Below are positions 10,682 to 22,617 of a stretch of 54,990 nt of DNA, piece by piece; positions within the stretch are counted from its first letter, which is position 1, and each line of letters starts with the position of its first letter. This DNA is from Burkholderiales bacterium. Its GTDB lineage: Bacteria; Pseudomonadota; Gammaproteobacteria; Burkholderiales; Burkholderiaceae_C. Made by a program: the position numbers and the translations under genes. The notes under the pieces were generated by a model. It was not told the origin of the DNA. It searched no databases and saw only the letters and a list, made by a program, of their open reading frames with translations. The stretch lies in assembly GCA_017302505.1 (NCBI GenBank), contig JAFLDH010000007.1:1-54990 (forward strand). Reading direction: 5' to 3'.

Positions 10682-11740
10682 TAGTGTCCTGTCCCGCAAT
10701 TAACTGGCATTAATCGTCCATGCCAGTGCGGTATCTTGGGACTGGAGATACCGCGATGAGAACGGGCATACCGAAGGTCGATTTGCTGCTGTCGGATGAA
10801 GAGCGTTCGCAGCTTCAGTCCTTTGCGCGCAGCCGCTCGCTGCCTGCGGCGTTGAGCAATCGGGCGCGCATTGTTCTGAGCAGTGCCGAGGGCGAACCCA
10901 ACAACGCGATCGCCGAGCGCTTGATGCTGACCAAGGCCACGGTAGGCAAGTGGCGCACGCGGTTTATCGAGCGACGCATCGCCGGGCTGTATGACGAAGT
11001 GCGCCCGGGCAAGCCGCGCACGATCGACGACGAGCGCGTGGCGCACCTCATCAAGACCACGCTGCATACCAAGCCGGTCAACGGCTCGACGCACTGGAGC
11101 GTGCGCACGGTGGCCGCCGAGACCGGCATCTCCAAGAGCAGCGTCGCGCGCTACTTCCAGCTCTTCGGTCTGCAGCCGCATCGCACCGAAGGCTTCAAGC
11201 TGTCCAACGACCCGTTTTTCATCGAGAAGCTGCGCGATGTGGTGGGCCTGTACCTGAGCCCGCCGGACAACGCGCTGGTGATCTGCGTGAACGAGAAGAG
11301 CCAGTGCCAGGCGCTGGAGCGCACGCAGCCGATGCTGCCCATGGACTTCGGCTACGTCGAGGGCGTCACGGACGAGGCCTGCGATGACCGCGGCTTCGTT
11401 AAGACGTGCCGCCAGATCGGCGTGATGCCTCACATGGCGCGGAACCTCAATCTCAGCGCTCGCAGCGCCATCAAACGACGCTCCACCCGGCACGCTGGCT
11501 ACGTGGTCGGCCAGCGAAATAGTAAGTACATCGACCAGTGCTTCAGCCGGGGCAAGGTGATCGGTCCAATCCGCCAACTCATAGTGCAGGGGCTGGACAA
11601 GCTCGCCCGGCCTCTGACGCTGACCACGGCGGCCCAAAAACCCGAGGCGACTGCGGACCTTGATGCAACTGCGCCCGCAGTGCGCCCAATGAACGCCGAG
11701 AAGGCCGAACAACGTCCTCAGAATGCGCCAATCCGAGCGC
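10682..11740 (+). mobile_element. IS630-type element, left end intact, right end replaced
   Basis: The left boundary begins at a TA (10682-10683) followed by GTGTCCTGTCCCGC, a typical IS630-family terminal sequence at its TA target. No matching right terminal repeat was found, and the transposase is IS630-like only to about 11370, after which the sequence is from an IS1182-like transposase. It is therefore a composite remnant. Confidence 0.55.
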
Positions 11741-11745
11741 TATGA
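10756..11745 (+). pseudogene. chimeric transposase: IS630 N-terminus joined in frame to IS1182-like C-terminus
   Basis: The ATG at 10756 has GGAGAT upstream. Residues 1 to about 205 are IS630-like: a helix-turn-helix with RARIVLSSAEG, TKATVGKWRTRF and the first catalytic region ending VNEKSQCQALERTQPMLPM. From about base 11370 the chain changes to DDRGFVKTCRQIGVMPH, AIKRRSTRHAGY and GLDKL, the C-terminal signature of IS1182/IS5-group transposases. The remaining ~40 codons drift out of frame. The IS630 second and third acidic residues are lost, so no active transposase is expected. The joint is in frame, so a hybrid protein could still be made. Confidence 0.75.
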
Positions 11746-12046
11746 GTCTGCCAAGGCCAGATCGGCTGCAGCCCCGGGCTATATGACCTCGTCGGACCAC
11801 TTCACGATGGCAGAACTCGCGATGACAGGTGGCGTTTCAACGGCCTGTTAGCCCTCAAGAGCCTTCCCAGAGCTTGAGGTCAAACCCGGCCAAGGTGTCC
11901 ACGCCAGCCGAACCAACACACCTTCCAAGCGTATGGGCCAGAACTGCCGCAGCCACCCCGCACGCGGTCCCGCGACAAGAGCGGATTCCACGGTCGCCAG
12001 TACCGCATTCAATTGCAGCACAGCGACCATTCGGGATTCAACGTGT
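11746..12046. other. intergenic region after the chimeric transposase
   Basis: About 300 bases. I see no gene. The beginning probably still carries IS1182-derived non-coding or frameshifted sequence. No terminal inverted repeat was recognised. Confidence 0.4.
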
Positions 12047-12307
12047 TCATGACTGTTCTAAACGCTCCGCGGCAAGCTTACGCACTTTCAGAACAAGCGC
12101 CTCAGGAGTGACCTGCAACTCCCGCGCGAGGGCAAAGATCACACTCAGCGTTGGCTGGCGCTTCCCTCCTTCCAGCAGACCGACAAAGGTCCGGTTTACG
12201 TCGGCCCGGAAGGCGAGTTCTTCCTGCGACAGCCCGGCTTTCGTACGAGTTTGCTTCAGCACGACAGCAAAAGCCTCGACAAGCAAGTCGTCCCGTGCAC
12301 GCGCCAT
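12047..12307 (-). CDS. XRE-family helix-turn-helix regulator
   Basis: 86 residues, almost all one Cro/C1-type HTH: RTKAGLSQEELAFRADVN with the recognition helix following, then GKRQPTLSVIFALARELQ. Size and layout resemble small phage/ICE repressors and restriction-modification controller proteins. It is transcribed away from the BPSL0761-like gene, and the shared intergenic region holds three regularly spaced palindromes, so it likely represses itself and/or the divergent gene. No restriction-modification genes are nearby. Confidence 0.88.
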   Translation of the reverse strand: MARARDDLLVEAFAVVLKQTRTKAGLSQEELAFRADVNRTFVGLLEGGKRQPTLSVIFALARELQVTPEALVLKVRKLAAERLEQS

Positions 12308-12310
12308 GAC

Positions 12311-12340
12311 TTGACTTTGGCGCAGGATGCATACTATAGT
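12311..12340 (+). promoter_or_regulatory. candidate sigma-70 promoter for the BPSL0761-like gene
   Basis: TTGACT at 12311-12316 and TATAGT at 12335-12340, spaced 18 bases, reading toward the gene at 12410. The -10 box lies inside the first ACTATAGT operator copy, so a bound repressor would block polymerase. Confidence 0.5.
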
Positions 12341-12368
12341 CTACCTACTATAGTCGCCTGACTATAGT
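12333..12368. promoter_or_regulatory. triple ACTATAGT operator, 14-bp period
   Basis: The palindromic octamer ACTATAGT occurs at 12333-12340, 12347-12354 and 12361-12368, exactly 14 bases apart. It lies in the divergent spacer between the XRE gene (start 12307) and the gene at 12410. Each octamer reads TATAGT on both strands, so it can double as a -10 box in either direction. It is the likely binding site of the XRE protein. Confidence 0.7.
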
Positions 12369-12409
12369 AGTCTTCTTCGTGACCAACTGATTGATTCAAC
12401 GGACGTTCT

Positions 12410-12778
12410 ATGGTGAAGTTCTCAGAGAGACAGCATTCAATCCAATTGGTGCGGGAACTGCTCGGGCTGTCTGAGACGTTCGAGGGCCTTCCGCCAGCCT
12501 TGCGCCAGGGTGTGGCCAAGGTGCTGCGCGACTACCCGAGCCACCAGGAGCTTGTCGACGCATTACAACCTGGAGCGCCGACAGTCACGTGGCAGGCCCA
12601 GTGCGCCATGATCGATGCGCGGCAGCTGCTCGAATGTGTCGCCTGCTACTGCTCAAGCCCCATGGATCGTGCCCTGATTCGCTGTGCGCTGCGCTCGTAC
12701 CCGGAAACGGACAAACTCATCGAGGCTTCAGCGATGAACCGGTTCCCACAGTACATCTTGGGGACGCGGGCATGTTGA
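12410..12778 (+). CDS. BPSL0761-like small hypothetical protein
   Basis: 122 residues. The start of the protein (RQHSIQLVRELLGLSE, then LPPALRQGVAKVLRDYPSHQEL) resembles the BPSL0761 family of small Burkholderiales proteins, often found on genomic islands and of unknown function. The C-terminal half contains Cys-rich LECVACYCSS. Shine-Dalgarno is weak. It is the divergent partner of the XRE regulator and probably under the triple operator. Confidence 0.6.
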   Translation: MVKFSERQHSIQLVRELLGLSETFEGLPPALRQGVAKVLRDYPSHQELVDALQPGAPTVTWQAQCAMIDARQLLECVACYCSSPMDRALIRCALRSYPETDKLIEASAMNRFPQYILGTRAC

Positions 12779-12946
12779 ACTGCCAGCTGATGCATTGGCC
12801 GCCCAAGCCCTTCCATCACACGTGGGATAGATCCTGCAAGCCCGCGGAGCCTTTTTGTCGACCCCGGGTCGGAGTGAGCTGGTCGGCGATGTTGGCAATC
12901 TCTTCGGTTTCAGTTCTGATGTTTCACGGAATGGAGGCAGTCGACC

Positions 12947-13648
12947 ATGGGAAGTGAAGATGCGACTCGTGGCTGCGCCGTGTCCGGCGCAGACGCGCCT
13001 CAGGCAGGCAGCGCCTATTCCCCGCTGGACCTGCCACCAGGGCCTGCACAGGGCGTGGTGTGGAACTCGCCCTCGCTCTTGCTGGTGCAAAGAAATCCGA
13101 GCGTTGAGCGCCCGGATGCGCTGGCACGCCCGCTTCTCTTGGCACCCCATCAGGGTGGGCTAAACATCATCGAGCAACACCTTGACCAGGTACGGTCCAT
13201 GTGGGTGGTTCGCATCACTCCAGAAGGGTTGCTGACAACGGAGTCCGTCAACTGCGTCTGCCTCTGGAGACTCTTTCCCGATGATGAAGAGGGCTACCTG
13301 ACCGCTCTACTGTGCGAATCGGGCACCATCTTTGTTGCAGACACCGAAGGTGCGTACGAAGTCGACGAGATGACGCGCAAGTGGTTTGTGCAAGGAAAAT
13401 TTAAGACTGCCAGGCGGCTTCAGGACGCATACGCCATCACTGCCGTAGTCGTTGCCGCCAGGAACGAGAGTGATCTGGTGCGGATCCGGTCGGAGGACGG
13501 AATCGAGTATCAGATCACGCGCCACACGATAGGAGTGGCGCTGGAGAAACTGGAGGTGGGGATGCGCCTGGAGTGCTTGGTGTCCCGGCTGCAGCGCGTA
13601 CTGAGTGCCAGTACGTCCCCGCACTCCTTTTGTGCAGCCGAGTCGTGA
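12947..13648 (+). CDS. hypothetical protein
   Basis: 233 residues; family not recognised. GGAGG ten bases before the ATG supports the start. The N-terminal ~60 residues are low-complexity. A central part (VRSMWVVRITPEGLL, VNCVCLWRLFPDD) looks like a folded domain, and the last ~70 residues (AITAVVVAARNESDLVRIRS, then IEYQITRHT) look like a separate small beta domain. No signal peptide or membrane segment. Its TGA overlaps a GTG of the next gene, so the two are probably translated together. Confidence 0.55.
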   Translation: MGSEDATRGCAVSGADAPQAGSAYSPLDLPPGPAQGVVWNSPSLLLVQRNPSVERPDALARPLLLAPHQGGLNIIEQHLDQVRSMWVVRITPEGLLTTESVNCVCLWRLFPDDEEGYLTALLCESGTIFVADTEGAYEVDEMTRKWFVQGKFKTARRLQDAYAITAVVVAARNESDLVRIRSEDGIEYQITRHTIGVALEKLEVGMRLECLVSRLQRVLSASTSPHSFCAAES

Positions 13649-14124
13649 GCGTTGAGGCAGCTCACATGGCGAACGAGTCCAAGCACGGCTGGTCTGCACC
13701 ACGCGTAGTGGCGTTTTTCCAAGCGCATCCGGAACGTGCGCCGCCCACTTCGTCCTGGGTGCCACAGGGATGGGATGAGCCCGTTGCCGATGCGCTGATT
13801 GCACTTCTGGGCATCGAACTGGCGTCGGGCGTCGTAATTCGCGTGACGCAGATAAAGGAGAAGTTCGGTGGACTGCGGATCTACGTGGACATCGAAGAAG
13901 ACTCGCTCGGCGAGTACGAGATCGTCAAGTCCACCCCGATCAGTACCCATATTCGGAATGCCGCAACGCCGGGCTCGATACGCGAACAGGCGCACGCCAT
14001 CATTGACCGGGCGGCCGAGCGGGCTGAGCTGTATTGCGTTCGGTGCGGCGCGCCTGCGACGTGCCTGGATGGCTACTACCGCGTGTGTGACGCTCATCGC
14101 AAGCGCAAAGGCAGGCGACCGTGA
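13645..14124 (+). CDS. hypothetical protein with C-terminal zinc-ribbon-like cysteines
   Basis: 159 residues from the GTG overlapping the upstream stop (GTGA), or 152 from the ATG at 13666 preceded by GAGGCAG; the choice is open. The segment VTQIKEKFGGLRIYVDIE is typical of a conserved hypothetical family found in phages and genomic islands. It is followed by a possible metal site: CVRCGAP, then CDAH after a tyrosine-rich turn. Function unknown; coupling to the preceding gene suggests a joint role. Confidence 0.65.
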   Translation: MSVEAAHMANESKHGWSAPRVVAFFQAHPERAPPTSSWVPQGWDEPVADALIALLGIELASGVVIRVTQIKEKFGGLRIYVDIEEDSLGEYEIVKSTPISTHIRNAATPGSIREQAHAIIDRAAERAELYCVRCGAPATCLDGYYRVCDAHRKRKGRRP

Positions 14125-14414
14125 CGCGACCCCGCCTTCAATCACCGACAACGTTGAGGCGTTGAACGCTTGCCCATACTTGGAGTACGAAGCAATGACC
14201 ATGCCGGATGAACACGTGCTCGCCCGGCGCTCTGGCCGGGAAACGCCCAACGAGGTGGCCGGCGACAACAGTCTGCCAGCGGCAACCCGGCAGCGTACCC
14301 AGTCGGTTTCGCAGCAATGACCGCGAACCGCGGACCGGATGCGTCTGCACTTGATCGAACTGCTCGCCTCATTCCAGCATATCGCCGAGTTGCTACAAAC
14401 CGAGCACCCTCACC
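14125..14414. other. intergenic region before metallophosphoesterase
   Basis: 290 bases without a convincing gene. The open frames here lack start signals and protein-like composition. Confidence 0.4.
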
Positions 14415-15125
14415 ATGGCTGAGCGAAGGACGATCCTGTTCTGCGGCGATCCTCACGGGCGCTTCGATCACATCCTGCAGGCTGCGCAACGCTTCAAGCC
14501 CATAGCCGTGATCCTGCTCGGCGACCTCGAGCCGGTGCGGCCATTACACGTAGAACTTGAAGCCATCCGGGATCGGCTGTGGTTCATCCACGGCAACCAC
14601 GACACTGGTTCTCAAACTGCCTTCGAAAACGTGTTCGACAGCGAACTCGCCGATCGCAACATCCACGGCCATGTCGTCACCCTGCCAGACGGGACCCGAC
14701 TTGCGGGTCTCGGCGGGGTCTTCAGGGCATCTGTTTGGAGTCCGCCAGCTTCACCGATCCATGACAGCGCTGAGACTCATGCGAGGCACACACCGCGCCA
14801 GGACCGGTGGCGCTCGGGGCCGGCGCGCAGACACTGGGGGTCAATCTATCCCGATGTCGTCAAGCGTCTGAGGAACGAACGAGCGGACATCCTGATCACT
14901 CACGAAGCCCCCAGCTGCCATCCTCATGGCTGGGGAACGATCGATAACCTGGCTCGAGCGCTAGGGGTGCGCAGCGCCTTCCACGGCCATCACCACGACA
15001 GCCCCAACTATCGACCGCTGTGGCCTACGCTGCACTTCAGGGTGTTTGGCGTCGGTCTGCGTGGCATCCTCGACCACGAAGGCAACGTGCTCGTCCCCGG
15101 CGAACACGACGCCGCCCATCGATGA
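14415..15125 (+). CDS. metallophosphoesterase
   Basis: 236-residue calcineurin-like phosphoesterase. All metal-ligand motifs are visible in order: CGDPHG near residue 10, GDLE near 36, GNHD near 60, ITHEAP near 165 and GHHHD near 192. These bind two metals and hydrolyse phosphoesters. No signal peptide, so cytoplasmic. It is the only gene with a clear enzymatic fold in this stretch of unknowns. The substrate (nucleotide, phosphoprotein or nucleic acid) cannot be told. Confidence 0.88.
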   Translation: MAERRTILFCGDPHGRFDHILQAAQRFKPIAVILLGDLEPVRPLHVELEAIRDRLWFIHGNHDTGSQTAFENVFDSELADRNIHGHVVTLPDGTRLAGLGGVFRASVWSPPASPIHDSAETHARHTPRQDRWRSGPARRHWGSIYPDVVKRLRNERADILITHEAPSCHPHGWGTIDNLARALGVRSAFHGHHHDSPNYRPLWPTLHFRVFGVGLRGILDHEGNVLVPGEHDAAHR

Positions 15126-15150
15126 GTCACGAACCGGAGGGCACTCGCAG

Positions 15151-15375
15151 ATGGATGACGCCGAAGCGCAACGTGTGTTGAGGGCGTATGCCACCGGCGC
15201 ACTCTCTCGTGGAACTGCCATGGAACCCCTGGGCCTGGACTGGTACGGCGACCTACTCGTCCTGCTGGACCTCCATGGGGTCGGACGTCCATGCACTTCA
15301 GCCGCCGATCGAAAGGTGATGGATGAGGCAATCCAATTGGTACTCGGACAGCAGCCTCAAGCTGATCCGAAGTGA
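15151..15375 (+). CDS. small hypothetical protein, UPF0175-like helix-turn-helix pattern
   Basis: 74 residues; GGAGG about ten bases before the ATG. The segment QRVLRAYATGALSRGTAMEP followed by GLDWYGDLLVLLDLHGV matches the helix pattern of UPF0175-type antitoxins (a growth of helices ending in a short HTH). The resemblance is by eye only. No toxin gene was recognised beside it. Confidence 0.5.
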   Translation: MDDAEAQRVLRAYATGALSRGTAMEPLGLDWYGDLLVLLDLHGVGRPCTSAADRKVMDEAIQLVLGQQPQADPK

Positions 15376-15390
15376 AGCTGAGCATCGGCG

Positions 15391-15836
15391 ATGCATAGCG
15401 TCGGCTCTTGCAAGCATCGCCTGGCGTACGAATGGCTGGGCTGCATCAACCACGACGATGCAGGCCGCGGCGTTTACTGGAGCGACCCCGAGCGCTACTG
15501 CTTGAAAATGACGTGGCCCCATGGGTGGAAGTTGGCGTCGAAGGCAAACGAAGGCGAAGGTCGCATGACTGCACAGAGTCACTCGCAGTCGAGGGCCTGG
15601 ATGTCAGCGATCGCTATCACCGGTCATTCGACGAAAAACCTGCCGAATGGCCGCTTCACCTTCGAGACCGGGTACTTGGCGATGGGTACGCGACGGTGCG
15701 CGTTGAACGACTGGTCGCTGTCAAGTCGACAGACTCGACCCGACCCATTCCAGACTCATGGCGAGTCCGGAAGCCGTCACTCATCGGCGCACTGACCCGA
15801 TGGTGTGGAGCGCGCACCAGGGCACCGAGACGACCT
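15391..15836 (+). pseudogene. possible frameshifted hypothetical gene
   Basis: Protein-like sequence appears first in one frame (RLAYEWLGCINHDDAGRGVY from about 15415) and then in another (HLRDRVLGDGYATVRVERLV from about 15650). That suggests one gene split by a frameshift near 15530-15560. Neither half has a good start signal and I do not recognise the family. Otherwise the 490 bases between 15375 and the ttdB stop hold nothing I can support. Confidence 0.3.
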
Positions 15837-15862
15837 GATGTGCGTTCCTACGAGTGGGGTGC

Positions 15863-16480
15863 CTACTTGATGAAGCGAACCTGCTCGTTGATGCGCGCCA
15901 AGATGGGCTTCTTCTTCTCCGCGAAGCGCGCCTTGTTCTCGTCGATCAGGTTGCGGCCTTTGGTGTCGATTGAGATGATGAGTGGACCGAACTCGCGCAC
16001 CCGGTTCACCCACAAGGTCTCGGGCATGCCGAGGTCCTTCCATTGGGCATCTTCGATCTTCTCGACCTGGGTCGCCGCCAGCACCGCGCAACCGCCGGGA
16101 AAAATCGCATGCACGGCCTTGTTCTCGACGCAGCCGGCCGCAGTCTCGGTGCCCATGCCGCCCTTGCCGACCACCAGCTTCACGCCGGTCTGCTTGATGA
16201 ACTCGCGCTCGAACTTCTCCATGCGCATGCTCGTCGTCGGGCCGATGGACACCATCTCATAACTCCCGTCGTCCTTCTGCTTCACGATGGGCCCGGCGTG
16301 GAAGATGGCTCCGCCCTTCAAGTCGACCGGCAGTTCTCGGCCGAGTTCGATGAGGCGGCGGTGCGCCACGTCGCGGCAGGTGACCAGCTGGCCCGTCAGA
16401 TAGACCACGTCGCCGACGTTCAGGTCGGCCAGGTCTTCGTCGCGGATCGGGGTGTTCAGGATCTTCTTGGCGGCACTCAC
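15863..16480 (-). CDS. ttdB: L(+)-tartrate dehydratase beta subunit
   Basis: 205 residues. With TtdA it dehydrates L-tartrate to oxaloacetate. The sequence follows E. coli TtdB closely: [71 protein letters not shown]. The start is a GTG at 16480 whose last bases overlap the ttdA stop (GTGA), indicating translational coupling. It is also related to class I fumarase beta subunits; the TtdA partner favours tartrate. Confidence 0.93.
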   Translation of the reverse strand: MSAAKKILNTPIRDEDLADLNVGDVVYLTGQLVTCRDVAHRRLIELGRELPVDLKGGAIFHAGPIVKQKDDGSYEMVSIGPTTSMRMEKFEREFIKQTGVKLVVGKGGMGTETAAGCVENKAVHAIFPGGCAVLAATQVEKIEDAQWKDLGMPETLWVNRVREFGPLIISIDTKGRNLIDENKARFAEKKKPILARINEQVRFIK

Positions 16481-17388
16481 AGCACGACTCCCTGGTGCGA
16501 CAGGATCTCGTAGGACAGGTCGGGGTTGATGCGGATGCGTCCGCGGCGGTGCGCCCAGCAACCGGTGGACACCGCCACGCCGATCGTCGACGGGTGCCGT
16601 GCCGAGGACTCGATGTTCACGCCCATCACACTGGCATTGCCGGTCAGCCCTTGCGGGCCCAGGCCCACCTCGTTCAGGCCTTCCTCCAGCAGTTCTTCCA
16701 TCCGAGCCGCGTTGGGGTTCGGATGGCGCGAATCCACCGGCCGCAGGATCGCCTTCTTCGACAGTCGGGCGGCGGTCTCGGCCGAGGTCGAAACGCCCAC
16801 GCCCACCAGCATCGGCGGGCAGGCGTTCACACCCCGCTGCGTGATCACGTCGAACACGAACTCGGCCACGCCTTCATAGCCTTCGCCGGGCATCAGCACC
16901 TTGGCCGCACCGGGTAGCGTGCAGCCGCCGCCGGCCATGTAGACGTCGATGGTGCAGGCGTCGCCCTTGGGGTCGATCTCCCAGTCGAGCCAGGGGATCT
17001 TGCTTCCGGTGTTGGTGCCGGTGTTCTTCTCGTCGAAGGTTTCGACCGCGTTGTGCCGCAGCGGGCCGCGGATCGTGGCTTCCTTCGTGGCGGCCGCGAG
17101 GATCTCCTCCAGTTCGCCCAGCAGCGGGAAGCGCGCGCCCGCGGTGATGAAGTACTGGATGACGCCGGTGTCTTGGCAACTCGGCCGGTCGAGCTTGTCG
17201 GCCGCATCCTGGTTGTCCTTCATGGACTGGTAGACGGCCTTGGCCAGAGGATGCGTTTCCTTGGCGCGCAGGTCGGCCAGCTTGTGGGTCACGTCCGTCG
17301 GCAGCCGCTTGCCGATATAGGACGTGAACTTCCACATCACGTCGGTCAGCTGCTGGACGGCAGCGTCGCGGTCTTCGATGACTTGCAT
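16477..17388 (-). CDS. ttdA: L(+)-tartrate dehydratase alpha subunit
   Basis: 303 residues; carries the [4Fe-4S] cluster of the heterotetrameric dehydratase. Highly similar to E. coli TtdA by eye: [86 protein letters not shown] and [12 protein letters not shown]. Cysteines in CQDTG, NACPP and GCWAH are the expected cluster ligands. It lies 46 bases after a Bug receptor gene and is coupled to ttdB. Confidence 0.95.
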   Translation of the reverse strand: MQVIEDRDAAVQQLTDVMWKFTSYIGKRLPTDVTHKLADLRAKETHPLAKAVYQSMKDNQDAADKLDRPSCQDTGVIQYFITAGARFPLLGELEEILAAATKEATIRGPLRHNAVETFDEKNTGTNTGSKIPWLDWEIDPKGDACTIDVYMAGGGCTLPGAAKVLMPGEGYEGVAEFVFDVITQRGVNACPPMLVGVGVSTSAETAARLSKKAILRPVDSRHPNPNAARMEELLEEGLNEVGLGPQGLTGNASVMGVNIESSARHPSTIGVAVSTGCWAHRRGRIRINPDLSYEILSHQGVVL

Positions 17389-17434
17389 GTTTGTTCCGTG
17401 CAGGTTGTTCGGAAGGAGGGGCAGGCGCGCAGCG

Positions 17435-18421
17435 TCACTCGATGACGACCTTGGCATCCTTCACGAGCTTGGCGAACTTCTCGGTCTCGCTCTTGATCTG
17501 CGCGGCCATGTGGTCCGTGCTGTCACCGATGGGCTCTGCACCGATCTCGGCCATGCGCTTGCGGAACTCGGCCGACTGGATGATCTTGACCATCTCGGTG
17601 TTCAGCCGCGTCACGATGTCCTTCGGCGTCGCAGCTGGCGCCAGCACGCCGAACCAGGTTCCGATGTTGAAACCCTTGAGGCCAGCTTCCTCCAGCGTCG
17701 GCACGTCGGGCAATGCCGACGAGCGCTTCGCCGTCGTCACCGCCAGCGGGCGCAGCTTGCCTGCCTTGATGTGCGGCAGCACCGGCGTTACGGTGTCGAA
17801 CGACATCGTGATCTGGCCGCCCAGCAAGTCGGTGGCCAGCGGGCCGCTGCCCTTGTAGGGGATGTGGGCGAACTCGGTGCCCGTCATGTTCTCGAACTGG
17901 GTGCCGATCAGATGCTGCGCCGTGCCGTTGCCATTGGAGCCGTAGTTGTGCTTGCCCGGCTGCGACTTCAGCAGCGCAACCAGTTCAGCCACGTTCTTGA
18001 CCGGCGTGGTCGCGTTGACGACCAGAACGTTCGGCACCAGGGCGATCGTCGTGATCGGAGCCAGGTCCTTCTGAAAGTCGTAGGGCAGCTTCTTGTAGAC
18101 GCTCGAGGCAATCGTGTGATGCACCGCGCCGACCAGCAGCGTGTAGCCGTCCGGCTTGGACTTGACCACGTAGTCGGCACCCAGGGTCGCACCGGCACCG
18201 GGCTTGCTCTCGACGATCACCGGCTGGCCGAGGCTTTGCTGCAGCTTCTCGGCCAGCGCCCTGGCGAGCACATCGGTCGTGCCGCCTGCCGGGAACGGAA
18301 CGATCAGGCTGATCGGCTTGCTCGGCCAGGCCTGCGCCATGGCGGCTCCGCTGGCCATGGTTGCGGCCAGCGCGAGGACTTGGATCAGGTGACGACGGGT
18401 GGTCTTACGGATCGAGGTCAT
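17435..18421 (-). CDS. Bug-family (TctC-like) periplasmic solute receptor
   Basis: 328 residues with a signal peptide (SIRKTTRRH, a hydrophobic core, then cleavage after AMAQA). The mature chain starts [20 protein letters not shown] and contains [25 protein letters not shown] and HIPYKGSGP, all typical of Bug receptors for organic acids. GGAG precedes the ATG at 18421. It is first in an operon with ttdAB, so tartrate or a relative is the likely ligand. No TctA/TctB membrane partners are present, so it must use a remote transporter or act as a sensor. Confidence 0.92.
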   Translation of the reverse strand: MTSIRKTTRRHLIQVLALAATMASGAAMAQAWPSKPISLIVPFPAGGTTDVLARALAEKLQQSLGQPVIVESKPGAGATLGADYVVKSKPDGYTLLVGAVHHTIASSVYKKLPYDFQKDLAPITTIALVPNVLVVNATTPVKNVAELVALLKSQPGKHNYGSNGNGTAQHLIGTQFENMTGTEFAHIPYKGSGPLATDLLGGQITMSFDTVTPVLPHIKAGKLRPLAVTTAKRSSALPDVPTLEEAGLKGFNIGTWFGVLAPAATPKDIVTRLNTEMVKIIQSAEFRKRMAEIGAEPIGDSTDHMAAQIKSETEKFAKLVKDAKVVIE

Positions 18422-18497
18422 GGTTGTCTCCGGTTGGGTTTCAGTGAGCATCTGTCGGCGGAACTTTAAGGTTCAAGCCTGGCGCTGAATCGCGCAG

Positions 18498-18522
18498 AAA
18501 GTGAATCCGTCTTTAACTTGAA
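18498..18522 (+). promoter_or_regulatory. shared motif upstream of the bug-ttdAB operon
   Basis: AAAGTGAATCC at 18498-18508, identical to the sequence at 25276-25286, with 8 of the next 14 bases also matching. It lies 77 bases upstream of the receptor start. A 10-bp palindrome TTGAATTCAA follows at 18518-18527. A LysR-regulator site common to both tartrate operons is inferred. Confidence 0.55.
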
Positions 18523-18582
18523 TTCAATGCTTGAAGCGAAGGCGTTCGCGAGTGGCACGCGGCCACGGACTGCGTGCGCTGG

Positions 18583-21300
<2,718 letters not shown>

Positions 21301-21304
<4 letters not shown>

Positions 21305-22596
21305 CTGTCTTCCGGGTTGTCGAATGGAGGGCGGGCATCGATGACGATGGCCCTGAAGTCGTTCACATTGGTCAGCGTCGGACCGGTCACGACCGAGTCG
21401 CCCAGCGCCTCGAACAGGCCATGTCCGTCGTTGTCGTCGAGGCGCTCGCGCGGCTTCATGCCCATCGCCCAGGCGCGCGCCAGCGTGTCCGGCGTCAACA
21501 CGGCGCCGGCAATCTCCTCCTGGCCATCGACACCATCTGTGTCGCCCGCCAGCGCATGGATGCCGGGCTCGCCATTGAGCGCGATGCCCAGCGACAGCAG
21601 GAACTCGACGTTGCGGCCGCCTCGCCCTCGGCCCCGCACGGTCACCGTCGTCTCGCCGCCACTCAGCAACACACAAGGCGCCCCGACGGGCTGACCTCGC
21701 CGCGCGACCTGCAACGCGATGCCGGCCATCGTCTTGGCCACATCGCGCGCTTCGCCCTCGATGGCGTCGCCCAGGATGTAGGGCGTCAGACCAGCCGCCT
21801 GCGCCACCCGGGCTGCGGCTTCGAGCGCCATCTGCGGTGTCGCGATGAAGCGGGTCTCGATCGCCGGCAAGCGCACGTCACAAGGCTTCAAGGTCTCGCC
21901 TTCGCCGCTTTCGAGAAGATCCAGCGCACGCGGCGGCACATCGATCTCGTAGCGACGCAGGATGTTCATGGCATCGGCGCAGGTGGTGGGATCGGCGACC
22001 GTCGGGCCGGAAGCGATGTCCATGGGATCGTCGCCTGGCACGTCCGACAGCAGCAGGTTCACGACCCGCGCCGGCGCGCACGCCGCGGCCAGCCTTCCGC
22101 CCTTGATGGCCGACAGGTGCCGGCGCACGCAGTTCATCTCGCTGATGCTGGCGCCACTCGCGAGCAGCGCACGGTTCAACGCCTGCTTGTCAGCCAGGGT
22201 GAGCCCAGGCAGGGGCAGCGGCAGCAAGGATGAACCACCGCCGGAGATCAGGCACAGCACCAGGTCGTCGGCGGTGAGGCCCTTCACGAAATCGAGCAGG
22301 CGCTGGGCGGCTGTCGCACCGGCCGGATCTGGTACCGGGTGCGCGGCTTCGACGATCTCGATGCGCTGACACGGCACCGAATAGCCGTACCGGGTGACGA
22401 CCAGACCCGTCAATGGACCTTGCCAGTGGTCCTCGACCGCGCGGGCCATTGCAGCAGACGCCTTGCCTGCGCCGATCACCACCAGCCGGCCCTTCGGAGC
22501 GGCGGGGAGGTGGCGGGGCACACACAGCGCCGGCTGCGCGGCGGCGACCGCCGCATCGAACATGTCGCGCAGCAGCCGGCGGTGATCGAGGGGCAT
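21301..22596 (-). CDS. ttuD: glycerate 2-kinase (MOFRL family; TtuD)
   Basis: 431 residues. N-terminal motifs GRLVVIGAGKAS, HPVPDPAG, CLISGGGSSLLP and LLLSDVPGDD, and C-terminal MOFRL-type LSGGETTVTV, GRGGRNVEFLL and AGDTDGVDG define the GckA/TtuD family. The family was once called hydroxypyruvate reductase but phosphorylates D-glycerate to 2-phosphoglycerate. Enolase and pyruvate kinase in the same operon consume exactly that product, which supports the kinase reading. It sits 21 bases after dctA. Confidence 0.93.
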
Positions 22597-22617
22597 GATG
22601 GTGATCCGTGCGAGGCG

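Noticed and set aside
10681..11712. 343-codon minus-strand open frame opposite the transposase
   Set aside because: High-GC shadow of the plus-strand coding frame. The plus strand has transposase motifs; the minus has none.
12047..12368. XRE gene and ACTATAGT boxes as a restriction-modification controller
   Set aside because: Size and operator style are similar, but no methyltransferase or endonuclease gene is present nearby.
12947..15375. Calling this stretch a new phage-defence system
   Set aside because: Only the metallophosphoesterase has a recognised fold and there is no evidence of function. Kept as a lower-interest observation.
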